The notes: generated by a model from the letters alone, not told the origin. 64,000 nucleotides of DNA from VAZQ01 sp035263865 (GCA_035263865.1 DATFQX010000270.1:29170-93169), one strand, 5' to 3'. Shown: positions 25,232 through 33,548, counted from the stretch's first letter. Translations and numbers: made by a program.

Positions 25232-27076
25232 ATGATTCGCGTCATCATCTACCTCATCATTGTCGCGGCGCTGGCCTACGGCGCGGTGTGGCTCGCCGAG
25301 CGGCCGGGCGAGGTCGCCATCACCTGGCAGGGCGAGCGCATCGACACCTCGGTGATGGTGCTCGCCGCCGCGATCGCCGCCGTCGCGGTGGCGGTGGTGT
25401 TTTTCTGGTCGATCCTGCGCGCGCTCCTCAACGCGCCCGCAGCGATCGCCCGCTACCGGCGCGAGCGCCGCGGCGAGCGCGGCTATCGCGCGGTCTCGCG
25501 CGGGCTGATCGCGGTCGGCTCCGGCGACGCGCGCGGGGCGCAAAAATTCACCGCCGAGGCGCTGCGCATCGCCCCGCGCGAGCCGCTCACGCTTCTCCTC
25601 ACCGCGCAGAGCGCGCAGCTTTCCGGCGATCGCGACGCGGCCGTCGCGACCTTCCAGGAGCTGGCAGCGCGCGATGACACCCGCGTGCTCGGCCTGCACG
25701 GCCTCTTCGTCGAGGCGCATCGCCGCCACGACCACGCCGCTGCGCTCGGCTTTGCCGAGGCGGCGGCGCGGCACGACTCGACGCCGGTGTGGGCGGCGCA
25801 GGCGGTGCTCGAATTCCGCTGCGTCGCCGGCGACTGGACCGGCGCGCTCGAGCGGCTCGACCGCAACTTGAAAGAAAAGCTCATCGACCGGCGCACCTAC
25901 CGCCGCCAGCGCGCCGTGCTGATCACCGCGCAGGCGCAGGCCTTGGCGCAAACCGAGCCCGCGCGCGCGGCGGCGCTCGCGCGCGAGGCGGCCAAGCTCG
26001 CCCCCGACCTGGTGCCGGCCGCAACACTCGCGGGGCGCCTGCTCGGCGAGGCGGGCGAGCGGCGCAAGGCATCGCGCATCATCGAGCGCGCCTGGCGCGA
26101 AAATCCGCATCCCGATCTCGCCGCCGCCTATGCGGCGCTGCGCCCCGGCGATTCCGCGCGCCAGCGCTTGAGCCGGGTCGAGGCGCTCGCGGCAAAAGGA
26201 CCCGCCGACGCCGAGGCCGCGCTCGCGGTCGCACGCGCCGCGCTCGACGCGCAGGAATTTTCCGTGGCGCGCGCCGCGCTCGCGCCCTACACGGCCGCGC
26301 CGCGCAAGCGCGTGGCGGCGCTGATGGCCGAACTCGAAATGGCGCAGGGCGACGAGGGCCGCGCGCGCGAATGGATGGCGCGCGCGCTCAACGCGCGGCG
26401 CGATCCGGCCTGGACGGCGGACGCCTTCGTCTCCGATCACTGGCTGCCGATCTCGCCGGTCAGCGGCCGGCTTGACGCGTTCGAGTGGAAGGATCCGCTC
26501 GCTGGCGAGGACCACGGCCCGGTGATCGAGCACGCCGCCGAGGCGGCGTCGGTACCGGCGACAGTCGCGACACCGCGTCCAGCGCACACGCGTGCCGCGG
26601 CGTCCCCTCCCCCGCTTGCGGGGGAGGGACAGGGAGGGGGCACGCGAAAAGATGCATCGGTGCAAGCTCACCCCCTCCCCACAGGGGCACCCCGCGACGC
26701 AACGCGTCGCGGGGACCCCGTTGCGGGGGAGGGAGCAGACCGAGCATGGCAACCGGATGAGGAGACTCGACCCGGCGGCTTCTTCGGAAGTCACGAGACG
26801 GAGCGCCCAGAAGAAAAAGCGGAGCGCCCGGATGAAAAGGAGTCGCGCCGCAGCCCTTTCTTCGGTGGTGGAGCGCGAGAACGCCACCGCCGCGCGGCGG
26901 CGACGGCGGATAAGTCGCGCGCGCCGCGTCCCGAGGTAACGCCGGTGGCGCCGCCCATTATTCCGCTGGTGCACGCGCCTGACGATCCCGGCCCCAACGG
27001 CGATGCGCCGCGCGAGCCCGAGACGGACGCGCCGCCCTCGGAAGGCTGGCGCCGCATCCGCGCGCTGTTCAAGTGA
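25232..27076 (+). CDS. hemY: HemY-type TPR membrane protein (HemY_N), with in-frame repeat insertion
   Basis: 614 residues. The N-terminal HemY_N region has two membrane helices (about 1-20 and 40-65) around WQGERIDTSVMV. A TPR-rich domain follows with RGYRAVSRGLIAVGSGDARG, LHGLFVEAHRRHDHAAA and ALEFAEAAA-like repeats. Despite the name, this family is not the Bacillus HemY oxidase; it is a membrane TPR protein conserved in heme operons, of unknown exact role. Residues about 458-504 are encoded by a whole family A repeat, inserted in frame in a disordered C-terminal tail (SPPPLAGEGQGGGTRKD ... GEGADRA). Without it the protein would be about 567 residues. Confidence 0.92.
   Translation: MIRVIIYLIIVAALAYGAVWLAERPGEVAITWQGERIDTSVMVLAAAIAAVAVAVVFFWSILRALLNAPAAIARYRRERRGERGYRAVSRGLIAVGSGDARGAQKFTAEALRIAPREPLTLLLTAQSAQLSGDRDAAVATFQELAARDDTRVLGLHGLFVEAHRRHDHAAALGFAEAAARHDSTPVWAAQAVLEFRCVAGDWTGALERLDRNLKEKLIDRRTYRRQRAVLITAQAQALAQTEPARAAALAREAAKLAPDLVPAATLAGRLLGEAGERRKASRIIERAWRENPHPDLAAAYAALRPGDSARQRLSRVEALAAKGPADAEAALAVARAALDAQEFSVARAALAPYTAAPRKRVAALMAELEMAQGDEGRAREWMARALNARRDPAWTADAFVSDHWLPISPVSGRLDAFEWKDPLAGEDHGPVIEHAAEAASVPATVATPRPAHTRAAASPPPLAGEGQGGGTRKDASVQAHPLPTGAPRDATRRGDPVAGEGADRAWQPDEETRPGGFFGSHETERPEEKAERPDEKESRRSPFFGGGARERHRRAAATADKSRAPRPEVTPVAPPIIPLVHAPDDPGPNGDAPREPETDAPPSEGWRRIRALFK
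26602..26744. repeat. Family A, copy 9, inside the hemY reading frame
   Basis: The left arm CGTCCCCTCCCCCGCTTGCG and right arm GGGGGAGGGAGCAGACCGAG are in frame with hemY. The right arm carries a separate nested palindrome at about 26683-26722, centred on CCCGCGACGCAACGCGTCGC, unlike element N. No stop codon is created on the hemY strand. Confidence 0.92.
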
Positions 27077-27116
27077 CAGCGCACTGACTTTCAGCCTGGC
27101 GGGCAGATCTCTCCTC

Positions 27117-27236
27117 CGCTCATTCCCGCGCAAGCGGGAATCCACGTCTTCGTGTCCCGGGCGAGCGAAGCGAGACCCGGGACCTAGAGCCACCAGCTCC
27201 AACCCTGGGTCCCCGCTTTCGCGGGGACGAACGGAG
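27117..27236. repeat. Family B, copy 3, with another palindrome inserted between the arms
   Basis: The left arm CCGCTCATTCCCGCGCAAGC-GGGAATCCA and right arm CTGGGTCCCCGCTTTCGCGG-GGACGAACGG are separated by about 60 bases. These contain a second palindrome, GTCCCGGGCGAGCGAAGC-GAGACCCGGGAC. It lies in the hemY to tRNA-Thr gap. Confidence 0.88.
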
Positions 27237-27292
27237 AGGAGAGGGCGCACCGCTTCGACAGCGGGCGGCTTCTTTGCTACAACGCTCGCGAC

Positions 27293-27367
27293 GCCGCAGT
27301 AGCTCAACGGTAGAGCAATCGCTTCGTAAGCGATAGGTTGACGGTTCGAATCCGCCCTGCGGCACCA
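27293..27367 (+). tRNA. tRNA-Thr (anticodon CGT)
   Basis: 75 bases including an encoded CCA. The acceptor stem is GCCGCAG/CTGCGGC. The D arm is GCTC/GAGC. The anticodon stem is ATCGC/GCGAT with loop TTCGTAA, giving CGT for ACG codons. The T arm has the TTCGAAT loop. One T-stem pair is an A-C mismatch (GACGG against CCGCC), which may be a real variant or a base error. The gene lies downstream of the heme cluster. Confidence 0.93.
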
Positions 27368-27574
27368 GCTTTCCAGCATCAACCGTCCGCGCTGCGATGA
27401 GCTCGGCCTCCTCGCCAGTGATGCATTTCACGCTTTCGCCGCGGCGATGACGATTTTGTAACCGTTCCCATGGCTTGCGGCCGGCAGGCTTGCAGCGATG
27501 CAAAGCGGCGGCGCCAACGATACGCGGCCGCGTGCGTTGTCGCGGTTCGTGGGGCGAGATAAGGAGAGCGTGTC

Positions 27575-27871
27575 ATGATCGGTGTGCACAAACACGTGGC
27601 TGCGGCGCTCGCCTTGGGGATTGCGGTTTCCGCCCTGGCAACGCCGAGCTTTGCGCAACGCGCGGAGGATCAGATGAGCGGCTCGCGGGAAAATGCGCTG
27701 AAGGAATGCAACGCCGAGGCTCAGAAGGTGAGCCAGCACACCTGGGCTGACCATCAGATTCACAAATACCGCTCCTGCATGATGCAACACGGCGAGCAGC
27801 AGGCCGCCTATTACGCCGCCCTCAAGGTGAGGGTGCCCGCCCTCGCCCTTCGAGACGCCGCCTCATGGTGA
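27575..27871 (+). CDS. Small secreted Cys-containing protein, paralogue 1, C-terminus derived from repeat D
   Basis: 98 residues after a good AAGGAGAG ribosome site. A signal peptide (HVAAALALGIAVSALATPSF, cleavage after FAQ) is followed by a short mature part with ALKECNAEAQKVSQHTWADH and YRSCMMQHGEQQ, giving two cysteines about 24 apart. It is clearly paralogous to the gene at 28223: same signal, same ATPSFAQRAE junction, same Cys spacing. The last 15 or so residues (KVRVPALALRDAASW) are encoded by a family D repeat, which appears to have replaced the original end after QQAAYYAAL. No family name was recognised. Confidence 0.75.
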   Translation: MIGVHKHVAAALALGIAVSALATPSFAQRAEDQMSGSRENALKECNAEAQKVSQHTWADHQIHKYRSCMMQHGEQQAAYYAALKVRVPALALRDAASW

Positions 27872-27968
27872 GGTGCCCACCCTCATCCTTCGAGACGCGG
27901 GCTGCGCCCGCTCCTCAGGATGAGGGTGGGCCTCGAACCACGCGCGCCTTCTCAGGACGAGGGTGGAT
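27821..27968. repeat. Palindromic repeat family D, copy 1
   Basis: Built from CTCATCCTTCGAGACGC...GCTCCTCAGGATGAG modules: two consecutive CTTCGAGACGC units, CTCCTCAGGATGAGGGTGGG, and a final TCAGGACGAGGGTGG. It overlaps the 3' end of paralogue 1 and fills half of the 351-base gap to paralogue 2. The rest of the gap shows nothing recognisable. Confidence 0.85.
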
Positions 27969-28222
27969 GGATGCTACCCCTACGAGTTCTATTCGGGCGC
28001 CGCCGCGACACCTGTGTTCCACCCTTGGAACAGCGGTGCGATGCCACGGAACAGCGCTGCCGCGTTGCGCGTTTTCTTTGCAGTATGGGGCCGTTCCGCG
28101 GGGCGATGGAACGGCCTCGCGATTCAGGCGAGACGAGTCTCGAGTCTACTCAAAAAGAGAGATCCAAAGTCTCGCGCAACCACGCGGCGTTGAGTCGCGT
28201 GAGGAACATAAGGAGTATGGTC

Positions 28223-28447
28223 ATGAAAAGGGTCAGCAAAATCGTGGCGGCCCTTGTTTTCGGGCTCGTCGTTTCCGCGCTGGCGACGCCGAGCTTCGCG
28301 CAGCGTGCCGAGGGCATGAGCGGCGCGCGTGCCCAGGCGCTGGAAGCGTGCAACAAGGAGGCCGGGAAATTTGTGGAGCACACCTGGGGCGACGTCGAGA
28401 TCTACACCTACCGCGCCTGCATGACAAAACACGCCCAGCAGGAGTAG
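28223..28447 (+). CDS. Small secreted Cys-containing protein, paralogue 2
   Basis: 74 residues from the ATG at 28223. AAGGAG eight bases upstream favours this start over an ATG two codons earlier. A signal peptide (KIVAALVFGLVVSALATPSF, cleavage after FAQ) precedes a mature region with ALEACNKEAGKFVEHTWGDV and YRACMTKHAQQE. Two cysteines could form a disulfide in the periplasm. With paralogue 1 it forms a tandem duplication later split by repeat D. Function is unknown. Confidence 0.8.
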   Translation: MKRVSKIVAALVFGLVVSALATPSFAQRAEGMSGARAQALEACNKEAGKFVEHTWGDVEIYTYRACMTKHAQQE

Positions 28448-28478
28448 CGGGCGGTTGCGACAAGGAGCGGTCTTGCCC

Positions 28479-28583
28479 CAGCGTCCCATCCCCCGCTTGC
28501 GGTGCGTAACAAGAAAGAACGAGGCTCTTGCCCCCCTCCCCGACCCTCCCCCCGCAAGCGGGGGGAGGGAGCACACCGAGTGT
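28479..28583. repeat. Family A, copy 10 (left arm degraded)
   Basis: The left arm is reduced to GCGTCCCATCCCCCGCTTGC and then diverges. The right arm CCCTCCCCGACCCTCCCCCC-GCAAGCGGGGGGAGGGAGC is intact to CACACCGAGTGTG. Confidence 0.8.
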
Positions 28584-28666
28584 GCGGCGCGCATTATCTT
28601 CTCAGCACGAGATGTGTCCCGCCGCCGCCACAGCCAAACAAAAGTCAGGAAAATCGACGCGCGCCG

Positions 28667-29455
28667 CTACCCCTGCGGCTTCCATTCGCGCGCGCGCTTC
28701 TGCGCCTCGGCGAGCTGTGCCGATGTCATCTCGTTGGCCATCGTGTCGCGGTTCTTGACCGCGGCGGCGCGGTTGCGCGCGTCGGTCGGGGGAAAGCGCG
28801 CGGCGGCCAGATTGAACCACATATGCGCCGCGACCGCGTCCTGCGCCACGCCTTCGCCGCGCGCGTAGGCGAGGCCGAGATTGTACTGCGCTGGCGCATC
28901 GCCGCGTTCGGCGGCGGCGCGGTACCAGCGCGCGGCCTCGGCGAAATCCTGCGGCACGCCGCGGCCTTCGCCGTACATCACGCCGAGCGTGTAGCCCGCG
29001 ACCGCGTTACCCTTCTCGGCGGCGGGCTTAAGCCACTTCGCCGCCTCGGCGTCGTCGTGCGGCGCGCCGCGGCCGCGGTAATAGGCTTGTCCGATGATCG
29101 CCTCGGCGCGCGCATTGCCCTCATCCGCGAGCGGACGCGCGAGCTTGAGCGCCTTGGCGTAGTCGCCCTTCTGGAACGCGGCCTCCGCCTCATCGGCGGC
29201 GTCGCCGGGCCCGCTTGCGAGCCCGACCGCCGCGGCGGTCACGACGAAAGCCTCTTTGATCGCGTGCCGGTAGACGCCGAGCGTAAAGCCGATCGCCAGC
29301 GCGATCACGGCCACGCCGATGGTGAAGCGCACGCGAAAGCCCCACCACTGCCGCGCCACGCCCTTGCACTGGCTGAGCGCCGACTGCAGCGCGTTGACGC
29401 GCTGCTCAAGCTCGACCTCGCGCGCGTGGTTTTTCGTTCGTGCAAACAACGCCAT
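28667..29455 (-). CDS. Membrane-anchored Sel1/TPR repeat protein
   Basis: 262 residues from the ATG at 29455, which follows AAGGAC and starts MALFARTKNHAREVELEQRV; upstream in-frame sequence is repeat-derived. A short coiled coil is followed by one membrane helix (FTIGVAVIALAIGFTLGVYR). At least four Sel1-like repeats follow, for example GQAYYRGRGAPHDDAEAAKW, LGVMYGEGRGVPQDFAEAAR and LGLAYARGEGVAQDAVAA. Sel1 proteins act as scaffolds in signalling or envelope biology; the partner is unknown. It is divergent from the LTXXQ gene, with a family A copy between. Confidence 0.85.
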   Translation of the reverse strand: MALFARTKNHAREVELEQRVNALQSALSQCKGVARQWWGFRVRFTIGVAVIALAIGFTLGVYRHAIKEAFVVTAAAVGLASGPGDAADEAEAAFQKGDYAKALKLARPLADEGNARAEAIIGQAYYRGRGAPHDDAEAAKWLKPAAEKGNAVAGYTLGVMYGEGRGVPQDFAEAARWYRAAAERGDAPAQYNLGLAYARGEGVAQDAVAAHMWFNLAAARFPPTDARNRAAAVKNRDTMANEMTSAQLAEAQKRAREWKPQG

Positions 29456-29554
29456 GCCAAGTCCTTGCGGCGAAAGCCCCGCGCCTGCCCTAGAGGTAGG
29501 CATCGGCTTAAGGCGCGACAACCTTGCGTCAAATACTCGTGAGGACGCCGCGAA

Positions 29555-29740
29555 CTCGGTCTGCTCCCTCCCCCGCTTGCGGGGTAGGGGTGGGGAGGGG
29601 GTGGACTGCCGAGTCTTTGTGCATGCCCCCTCCCTAACCCTCCAGCCGAAGTCGGATCTATCCAACTTCGGCCAGTTAAGATATGGCCGAACTCGGGTAA
29701 ACCCGAGTTCGGCTGCAAGCGGGGGAGGGGACGCACCGAG
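29555..29740. repeat. Family A, copy 11, with nested N element in the right arm
   Basis: The left arm starts CTCGGTCTGCTCCCTCCCCC. The right arm is interrupted after CCCTCC at 29643. It fills the divergent gap between the Sel1 and LTXXQ genes. Confidence 0.9.
29644..29714. repeat. Nested element N, copy 3 (71 bp)
   Basis: Same ends (AGCCGAA, TTCGGCT) and same length as copy 1, with a few hairpin changes, including GGATCTATCCAACTTCGG. It sits at the identical base of the A arm. Confidence 0.9.
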
Positions 29741-29858
29741 CGCGGGGAGGGAGCACTCAGTCTGCGGCATAAGTGCCTGCGGCAAGTGCACCGCGAGTGC
29801 AGCGAACCCGAGGCCGCCCTTGCGCGTTGTAAGGCAGTCCCAACGGGGGCCGCAGCCC

Positions 29859-31229
29859 ATGGTGCGAGCGAGCGTGCTGCTTGCGGCGGTGCTGGTGGTG
29901 TGCGTGGCCTCGAGTGCCGAGGCGCGCCGCCGCCACCACGGCTATTGGGGCGGCGAGCAAAGCTACGGCGAGCGCTCCTCCTCGCGCTCCTCGCTCGACG
30001 CCTGGCGGCGCGCCCGCGACGCGCAAGGGCAAAATCAAGATCAGGATCAGCCGCGCGACCAAGGGCAGGCGCGTGGTGAGGATCGCGGCACGCCAAGCCC
30101 CAAGCAAAATCTCGGGCAGGATCTGCGGGGAGACCGCGGCGATGATCGCTCCCGCTATTCGCGCTACGAGCGCCGGCGCGGGCGTCTCGACGAGTGGCGC
30201 CGCGCGCAAGAGCGCGGCCAAGAGAGTTTTCGCCGCAGCCGCGATGACTGGCGCTCCGTGCGCGAGGAGGAGCGCCGCGCGCGGGACGCGCGGGATGAGG
30301 AGCGCCGGCGCGCACGCGAGCGCGAAACCCGCGCTGCCGCGCCTGGCGCTGCTGCGCTGTCCCGCACCCGCAGCGGGCCGTTCGGCGCCGCCATCGACAA
30401 GCTCGTGCGCGGCTGCGCCGTGCAAGCGGCCGAGTTCGAGAACTGGCCGTTTGATGCGATCTCGGAGGCGGTTGCCCCCGACGAGGCGCAGCGCAACGCG
30501 CTCACGAATCTGCGCAACGCCGCCAACGAGGCGGCGGAGCGGCTCGTCAAGGACTGCCCGCAGGAGGTGCCGGCGGCGCCCGCGGCGAGGCTCGAGGCGG
30601 TGGCGCAGGGGATCGACGCGGCGCTCAAGGCCTACGACGTCGTCGAGCCGGCGCTGCAGGCCTTTTACGGCGCGCTCAACGACGAGCAGAAGGCGCGGCT
30701 CTATCGCGAGATGGCGGCGTCGGTCGCCGCGAATGCGCCGCAGACCTCGCCCCGCCGCGAGGCGCAGGACGCGCGCGAGGCGCGTGACTATTCGCGCGAG
30801 GGTCGCGACTATTCCTCGCGCCGGCATCGCTGGCGCGCCTATGCCGCGGCACGCGAGGCCGCCGCGCGCGAACAAACTGCGGCGCGCAACCCGCCGCGCC
30901 CATCGCCGACCGGCTCGAGCGGCATGTGCGAAGAACTCGCCAGCGTGCTGCGCAACTGGCCGGTGCGCGAGATCGAGCAAAACGTGCGGCTCAGCGGGGG
31001 GCAGCGCGTTGCCTTCTACGAGCTCGTCACCTCTTCGCTCAAAGCCGCCGACACGCTTTCTTCCGCCTGCCCCGCCGAGGCCGCGCTCACCCCGGTCGGG
31101 CGCATGCAGGCGATGCGCAAGCGCCTTGCTGCCGTGCGCGCCGCCACCGCCGCCATCCGCGCCCCGCTTTCGCGCTTCTACGAGGCGCTCGACCAGGGCC
31201 AGCAGGTGCGGTTTGCCGGGATGAGTTAG
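29859..31229 (+). CDS. LTXXQ-motif (Spy/CpxP-like) family secreted protein
   Basis: 456 residues from the ATG at 29859. The signal sequence SVLLAAVLVVCVASSAEA is followed by a very Arg/Asp/Gln-rich disordered region (about 20-165). Two related helical modules follow, one with GCAVQAAEFENWPFDAISEA, the other with CEELASVLRNWPVREIEQNV; each ends in a segment like LQAFYGALNDEQKARL or LSRFYEALDQGQQVRF. The NWPxxxI, ALNDEQK and LDQGQQ spacing fits the LTXXQ family of periplasmic chaperone-like proteins of Rhizobiales. The role is probably in envelope stress, by family analogy only. Confidence 0.72.
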   Translation: MVRASVLLAAVLVVCVASSAEARRRHHGYWGGEQSYGERSSSRSSLDAWRRARDAQGQNQDQDQPRDQGQARGEDRGTPSPKQNLGQDLRGDRGDDRSRYSRYERRRGRLDEWRRAQERGQESFRRSRDDWRSVREEERRARDARDEERRRARERETRAAAPGAAALSRTRSGPFGAAIDKLVRGCAVQAAEFENWPFDAISEAVAPDEAQRNALTNLRNAANEAAERLVKDCPQEVPAAPAARLEAVAQGIDAALKAYDVVEPALQAFYGALNDEQKARLYREMAASVAANAPQTSPRREAQDAREARDYSREGRDYSSRRHRWRAYAAAREAAAREQTAARNPPRPSPTGSSGMCEELASVLRNWPVREIEQNVRLSGGQRVAFYELVTSSLKAADTLSSACPAEAALTPVGRMQAMRKRLAAVRAATAAIRAPLSRFYEALDQGQQVRFAGMS

Positions 31230-31249
31230 GGCGCACTCTTCACGCGCAC

Positions 31250-31370
31250 ACTCGGTCTGCTCCCTCTCCCGCTTGCGGGGGAGGGGTGGGGAGGGGGCGA
31301 ACCGCGCGACTCTTCGTGCATACCCCCTCCCTATCCCTCCCCCGCAAGCGGGGGGAGGGGACACACCGAG
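31250..31370. repeat. Family A, copy 12
   Basis: The left arm is CTCGGTCTGCTCCCTCTCCC and the right arm CCCTCCCTATCCCTCCCCCG-CAAGCGGGGGGAGGGG. It follows the LTXXQ gene and precedes the degenerate region. Confidence 0.9.
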
Positions 31371-31419
31371 CGCGCGGCCTGATTGTCGATCAAGCAACGA
31401 GCGCTTAGACTCTCGCCTC

Positions 31420-31640
31420 ATGACCAAGCTTCTCGAACAAGCACTCGAAGCCGTCCGCTGCCCGCGGCGGTGAGCCGGAGGAGATCGACGCCGCGCATCT
31501 TCCGGCGGTTCTCGAAGGCCTTGCCCAGGCGAAGCGTCCAGTTCGCCAGCGATGCCGAGGTCGAAGCCGCCTTTCGCCGCCTCGACGGATGAAGCTGCGC
31601 TTCACTCCGCGAACACTACGAGCATTAGACGGCGCGAAGG
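31420..31640 (+). pseudogene. Remnant of a type II toxin-antitoxin pair (RelB-like antitoxin, ParE/RelE-like toxin start)
   Basis: The antitoxin opens MTKLLEQALEAVR at 31420 and then hits a stop. After a shift the sequence EEIDAAHLPAVLEGLAQAKR appears, and after another shift FASDAEVEAAFRRLDG ends at 31592. The toxin start MKLRFTPRTLRALDGA begins at 31589, overlapping the antitoxin stop as ATGA, the normal layout of such pairs. After about 14 residues the toxin homology ends, where the tail of another degenerate gene begins on the opposite strand. Two frameshifts and a truncation mark it as dead. Confidence 0.6.
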
Positions 31641-32338
31641 ATTTCCTTGCTTCTTGGGATTGCCGCTTTGGCGATCTCCTTGAAACGATCTTTGATTGCC
31701 AATTGCGCAATCGCGGCGCTCAAAAATCCACGTTAAGCTTATCTATCGTACGGAATGCTTGGCTTACTTGGTCGCGGTAATTTCTTAGTTCCTTAATGAC
31801 TTGATCTCCGTGCCGCTCGCCTGCTGCTGCAATGTCGAAAATATCGGCCCGCGGTAGTAAATCTTTTTGGTGATGATCTCTGGGATTGTCTCTAACAAGA
31901 CAGCTTCACCTTGAATGTCGGCCTGGGTTGTTGGCGAGGAAGTCAGTGCGCCCGCGACAATGAAGTCGATCGCCCCGATTTTAGCGAATGCCAATTTGAG
32001 AGACCGAACGCCGTCACTTTTGAGGATCGAGAAATGGAAGCAGCTGTGGGTCGGGCAAAAAAATGTCTTTCACGGCTTTCGCGATGATTGATCTGCAGCA
32101 TCATCGCTGTGCCGCCACCAAACGTCCATTCATCGATGACGAGTTCTTGCGAATTAGCTTGTCGGATGTGCCGACATGCTATTCGAAATAGTTTCGTCCA
32201 GAGTTCTGGGGCGCTCTCGCAGCGAGAGGGTAGGACTCGCCCGAATACGCTGCAAAAGCCTTTGCCGCTGCGACCAGCTGTGCCTCGGTTACATTGAATT
32301 GATGGGCGAATTCTACTTGCAGGTGAGGCTTAAGCTCA
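31625..32338 (-). pseudogene. Degenerate AbiEii/AbiGii-family nucleotidyltransferase toxin gene
   Basis: Reading the minus strand across several frameshifts gives, in order: LWTKLFRIACRHIRQ, IDEWTFGGGTAMMLQINHRE, IFLPDPQLLPFLDPQ, LAFAKIGAIDFIVAGALTSS, LLETIPEIITKKIYYRG, DIAAAGERHGDQVIKELRN and SAAIAQLAIKDRFKEIAKAA, ending at a TAA at 31625. The FGGGTA motif followed by an acidic strand, and the later EIITKKIYYRG segment, are typical of type IV toxin nucleotidyltransferases (DUF1814/AbiEii). At least four frameshifts show it is inactive. More open sequence lies upstream (TEAQLVAAAKAFAAYSGE, and MVSPAALVLATVNAPYSKQL at 32480); it may be the original N-terminus or a neighbouring gene and is not assigned. 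Confidence 0.65.
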
Positions 32339-32607
32339 CCAAAAAAACTGACATGTGACCAGGGACGGCCTTAGCCGCGGTCTCATCAAGCAGGCAATGA
32401 ACCAGCTCCTGCGCATCTAGCTGCTTGCTATAAGGCGCGTTCACGGTTGCCAAAACGAGTGCGGCGGGGCTCACCATGATTTCGTTCGATATGCATCAGG
32501 TACCACAATCAACGTAGGTTTAATGCCTGCCCTGTCAATGGCTTTTGGGTGGGGTCACGTTTCACGGAGTTGCCTGCTGGGAGTTCAACTGTCGGCGTAG
32601 CGGCAGC

Positions 32608-32718
32608 CTCGGTCGGCTCCCTCTCCCGCTTGCGGGGGAGGGGTGGGGAGCTTGCAGGGGTCTTTGTGTGTGCCCCCTCCCTAGCCCTCCCCGTAAACGG
32701 GGGAGGGAACACACCGAG
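32608..32718. repeat. Family A, copy 13
   Basis: The left arm is CTCGGTCGGCTCCCTCTCCC and the right arm CCCTCCCTAGCCCTCCCCGT-AAACGGGGGAGGG. It lies between the toxin graveyard and pyrE. Confidence 0.88.
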
Positions 32719-32874
32719 TGGGCCGCGCGAGCACCATTCGTCCCTAAACTGTTGATTCCCCGCCAAACGCCTTCATCCGCCGTAGCGGCTGACATAGACT
32801 GCGCGCGCAGTGCGGCGGGCGCGGCGTGGCGCCGTGCGCGCAAAAAGTCGCCGCAACGGAGAAGCGAGAGAGCC

Positions 32875-33522
32875 ATGTCCAGGCGAGCCGCCATGATGGG
32901 ACGACGCGAGCCGCCGGCGCGCGAAGCGCCCCGGGAGAAGGCCCGCGCGCCGCGCGCGGCTGCGCCGAAGCGGCCGGCCGCGCTCGCGCAGCAAAAGGCG
33001 CGCCTGCTCGAGATCATCAAGCAAAAATCGCTGCTCCTCGGCAAATTCAAGCTCGTGTCCGGCGCGGTGAGCAACTACTATCTCGACATGAAGCCGACGA
33101 TGTTCGACCCGGAGGGGGCGCATCTCGTCGCCGAGCTCGTCTTCGATCTCGTCAAGGACGAGCAAGTCGATGCGATCGGCGGCCTCGAGCTCGGCGCGGT
33201 GCCGATCATCGTCGCCGTGTGCGCGCGCAGCTGGCACGGCTGCCCCGTCGCCGGCTTCGTGGTGCGCAAGGAGATCAAGGACCACGGCACCGAGCGCAAG
33301 ATCGACGGCAATTTCAAGCCCGGCAGCACCGTCATCCTGTTCGACGACGTCACCACCAAGGGCGGCTCGGTGATGCAGGCGGTCGCCGCGGTGCGTGGGC
33401 GCGGCGCGCGCGTCAAGAGTATCATCACTCTCGTCGATCGGCTGGAGGGCGCCGAGGAAAATCTCGGCAAGGAGGGCCTCGCGCTCATCGCGCTTTATTC
33501 GACGCGCGATTTGCTGGGGTGA
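32875..33522 (+). CDS. pyrE: Orotate phosphoribosyltransferase
   Basis: 215 residues from the ATG at 32875 (MSRRAAMMGRREPPAR). The first 40 residues are a basic, disordered-looking extension; a later start at MMGRR is possible. The catalytic core shows LLLGKFKLVSGAVSNYYLDM, GGLELGAVPIIVAVC and the PRPP-binding loop VILFDDVTTKGGSVMQA. It joins orotate with PRPP to give OMP in pyrimidine synthesis. It stands alone between repeat-rich regions with no other pyrimidine genes nearby. Confidence 0.93.
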   Translation: MSRRAAMMGRREPPAREAPREKARAPRAAAPKRPAALAQQKARLLEIIKQKSLLLGKFKLVSGAVSNYYLDMKPTMFDPEGAHLVAELVFDLVKDEQVDAIGGLELGAVPIIVAVCARSWHGCPVAGFVVRKEIKDHGTERKIDGNFKPGSTVILFDDVTTKGGSVMQAVAAVRGRGARVKSIITLVDRLEGAEENLGKEGLALIALYSTRDLLG

Positions 33523-33548
33523 GGATAAATCGCGCAACACGCCCCACC

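Noticed and set aside
25232..27076. hemY as protoporphyrinogen oxidase.
   Set aside because: The protein is a two-helix TPR membrane protein without an FAD-binding motif; hemJ at 4330-4752 is the likely oxidase.
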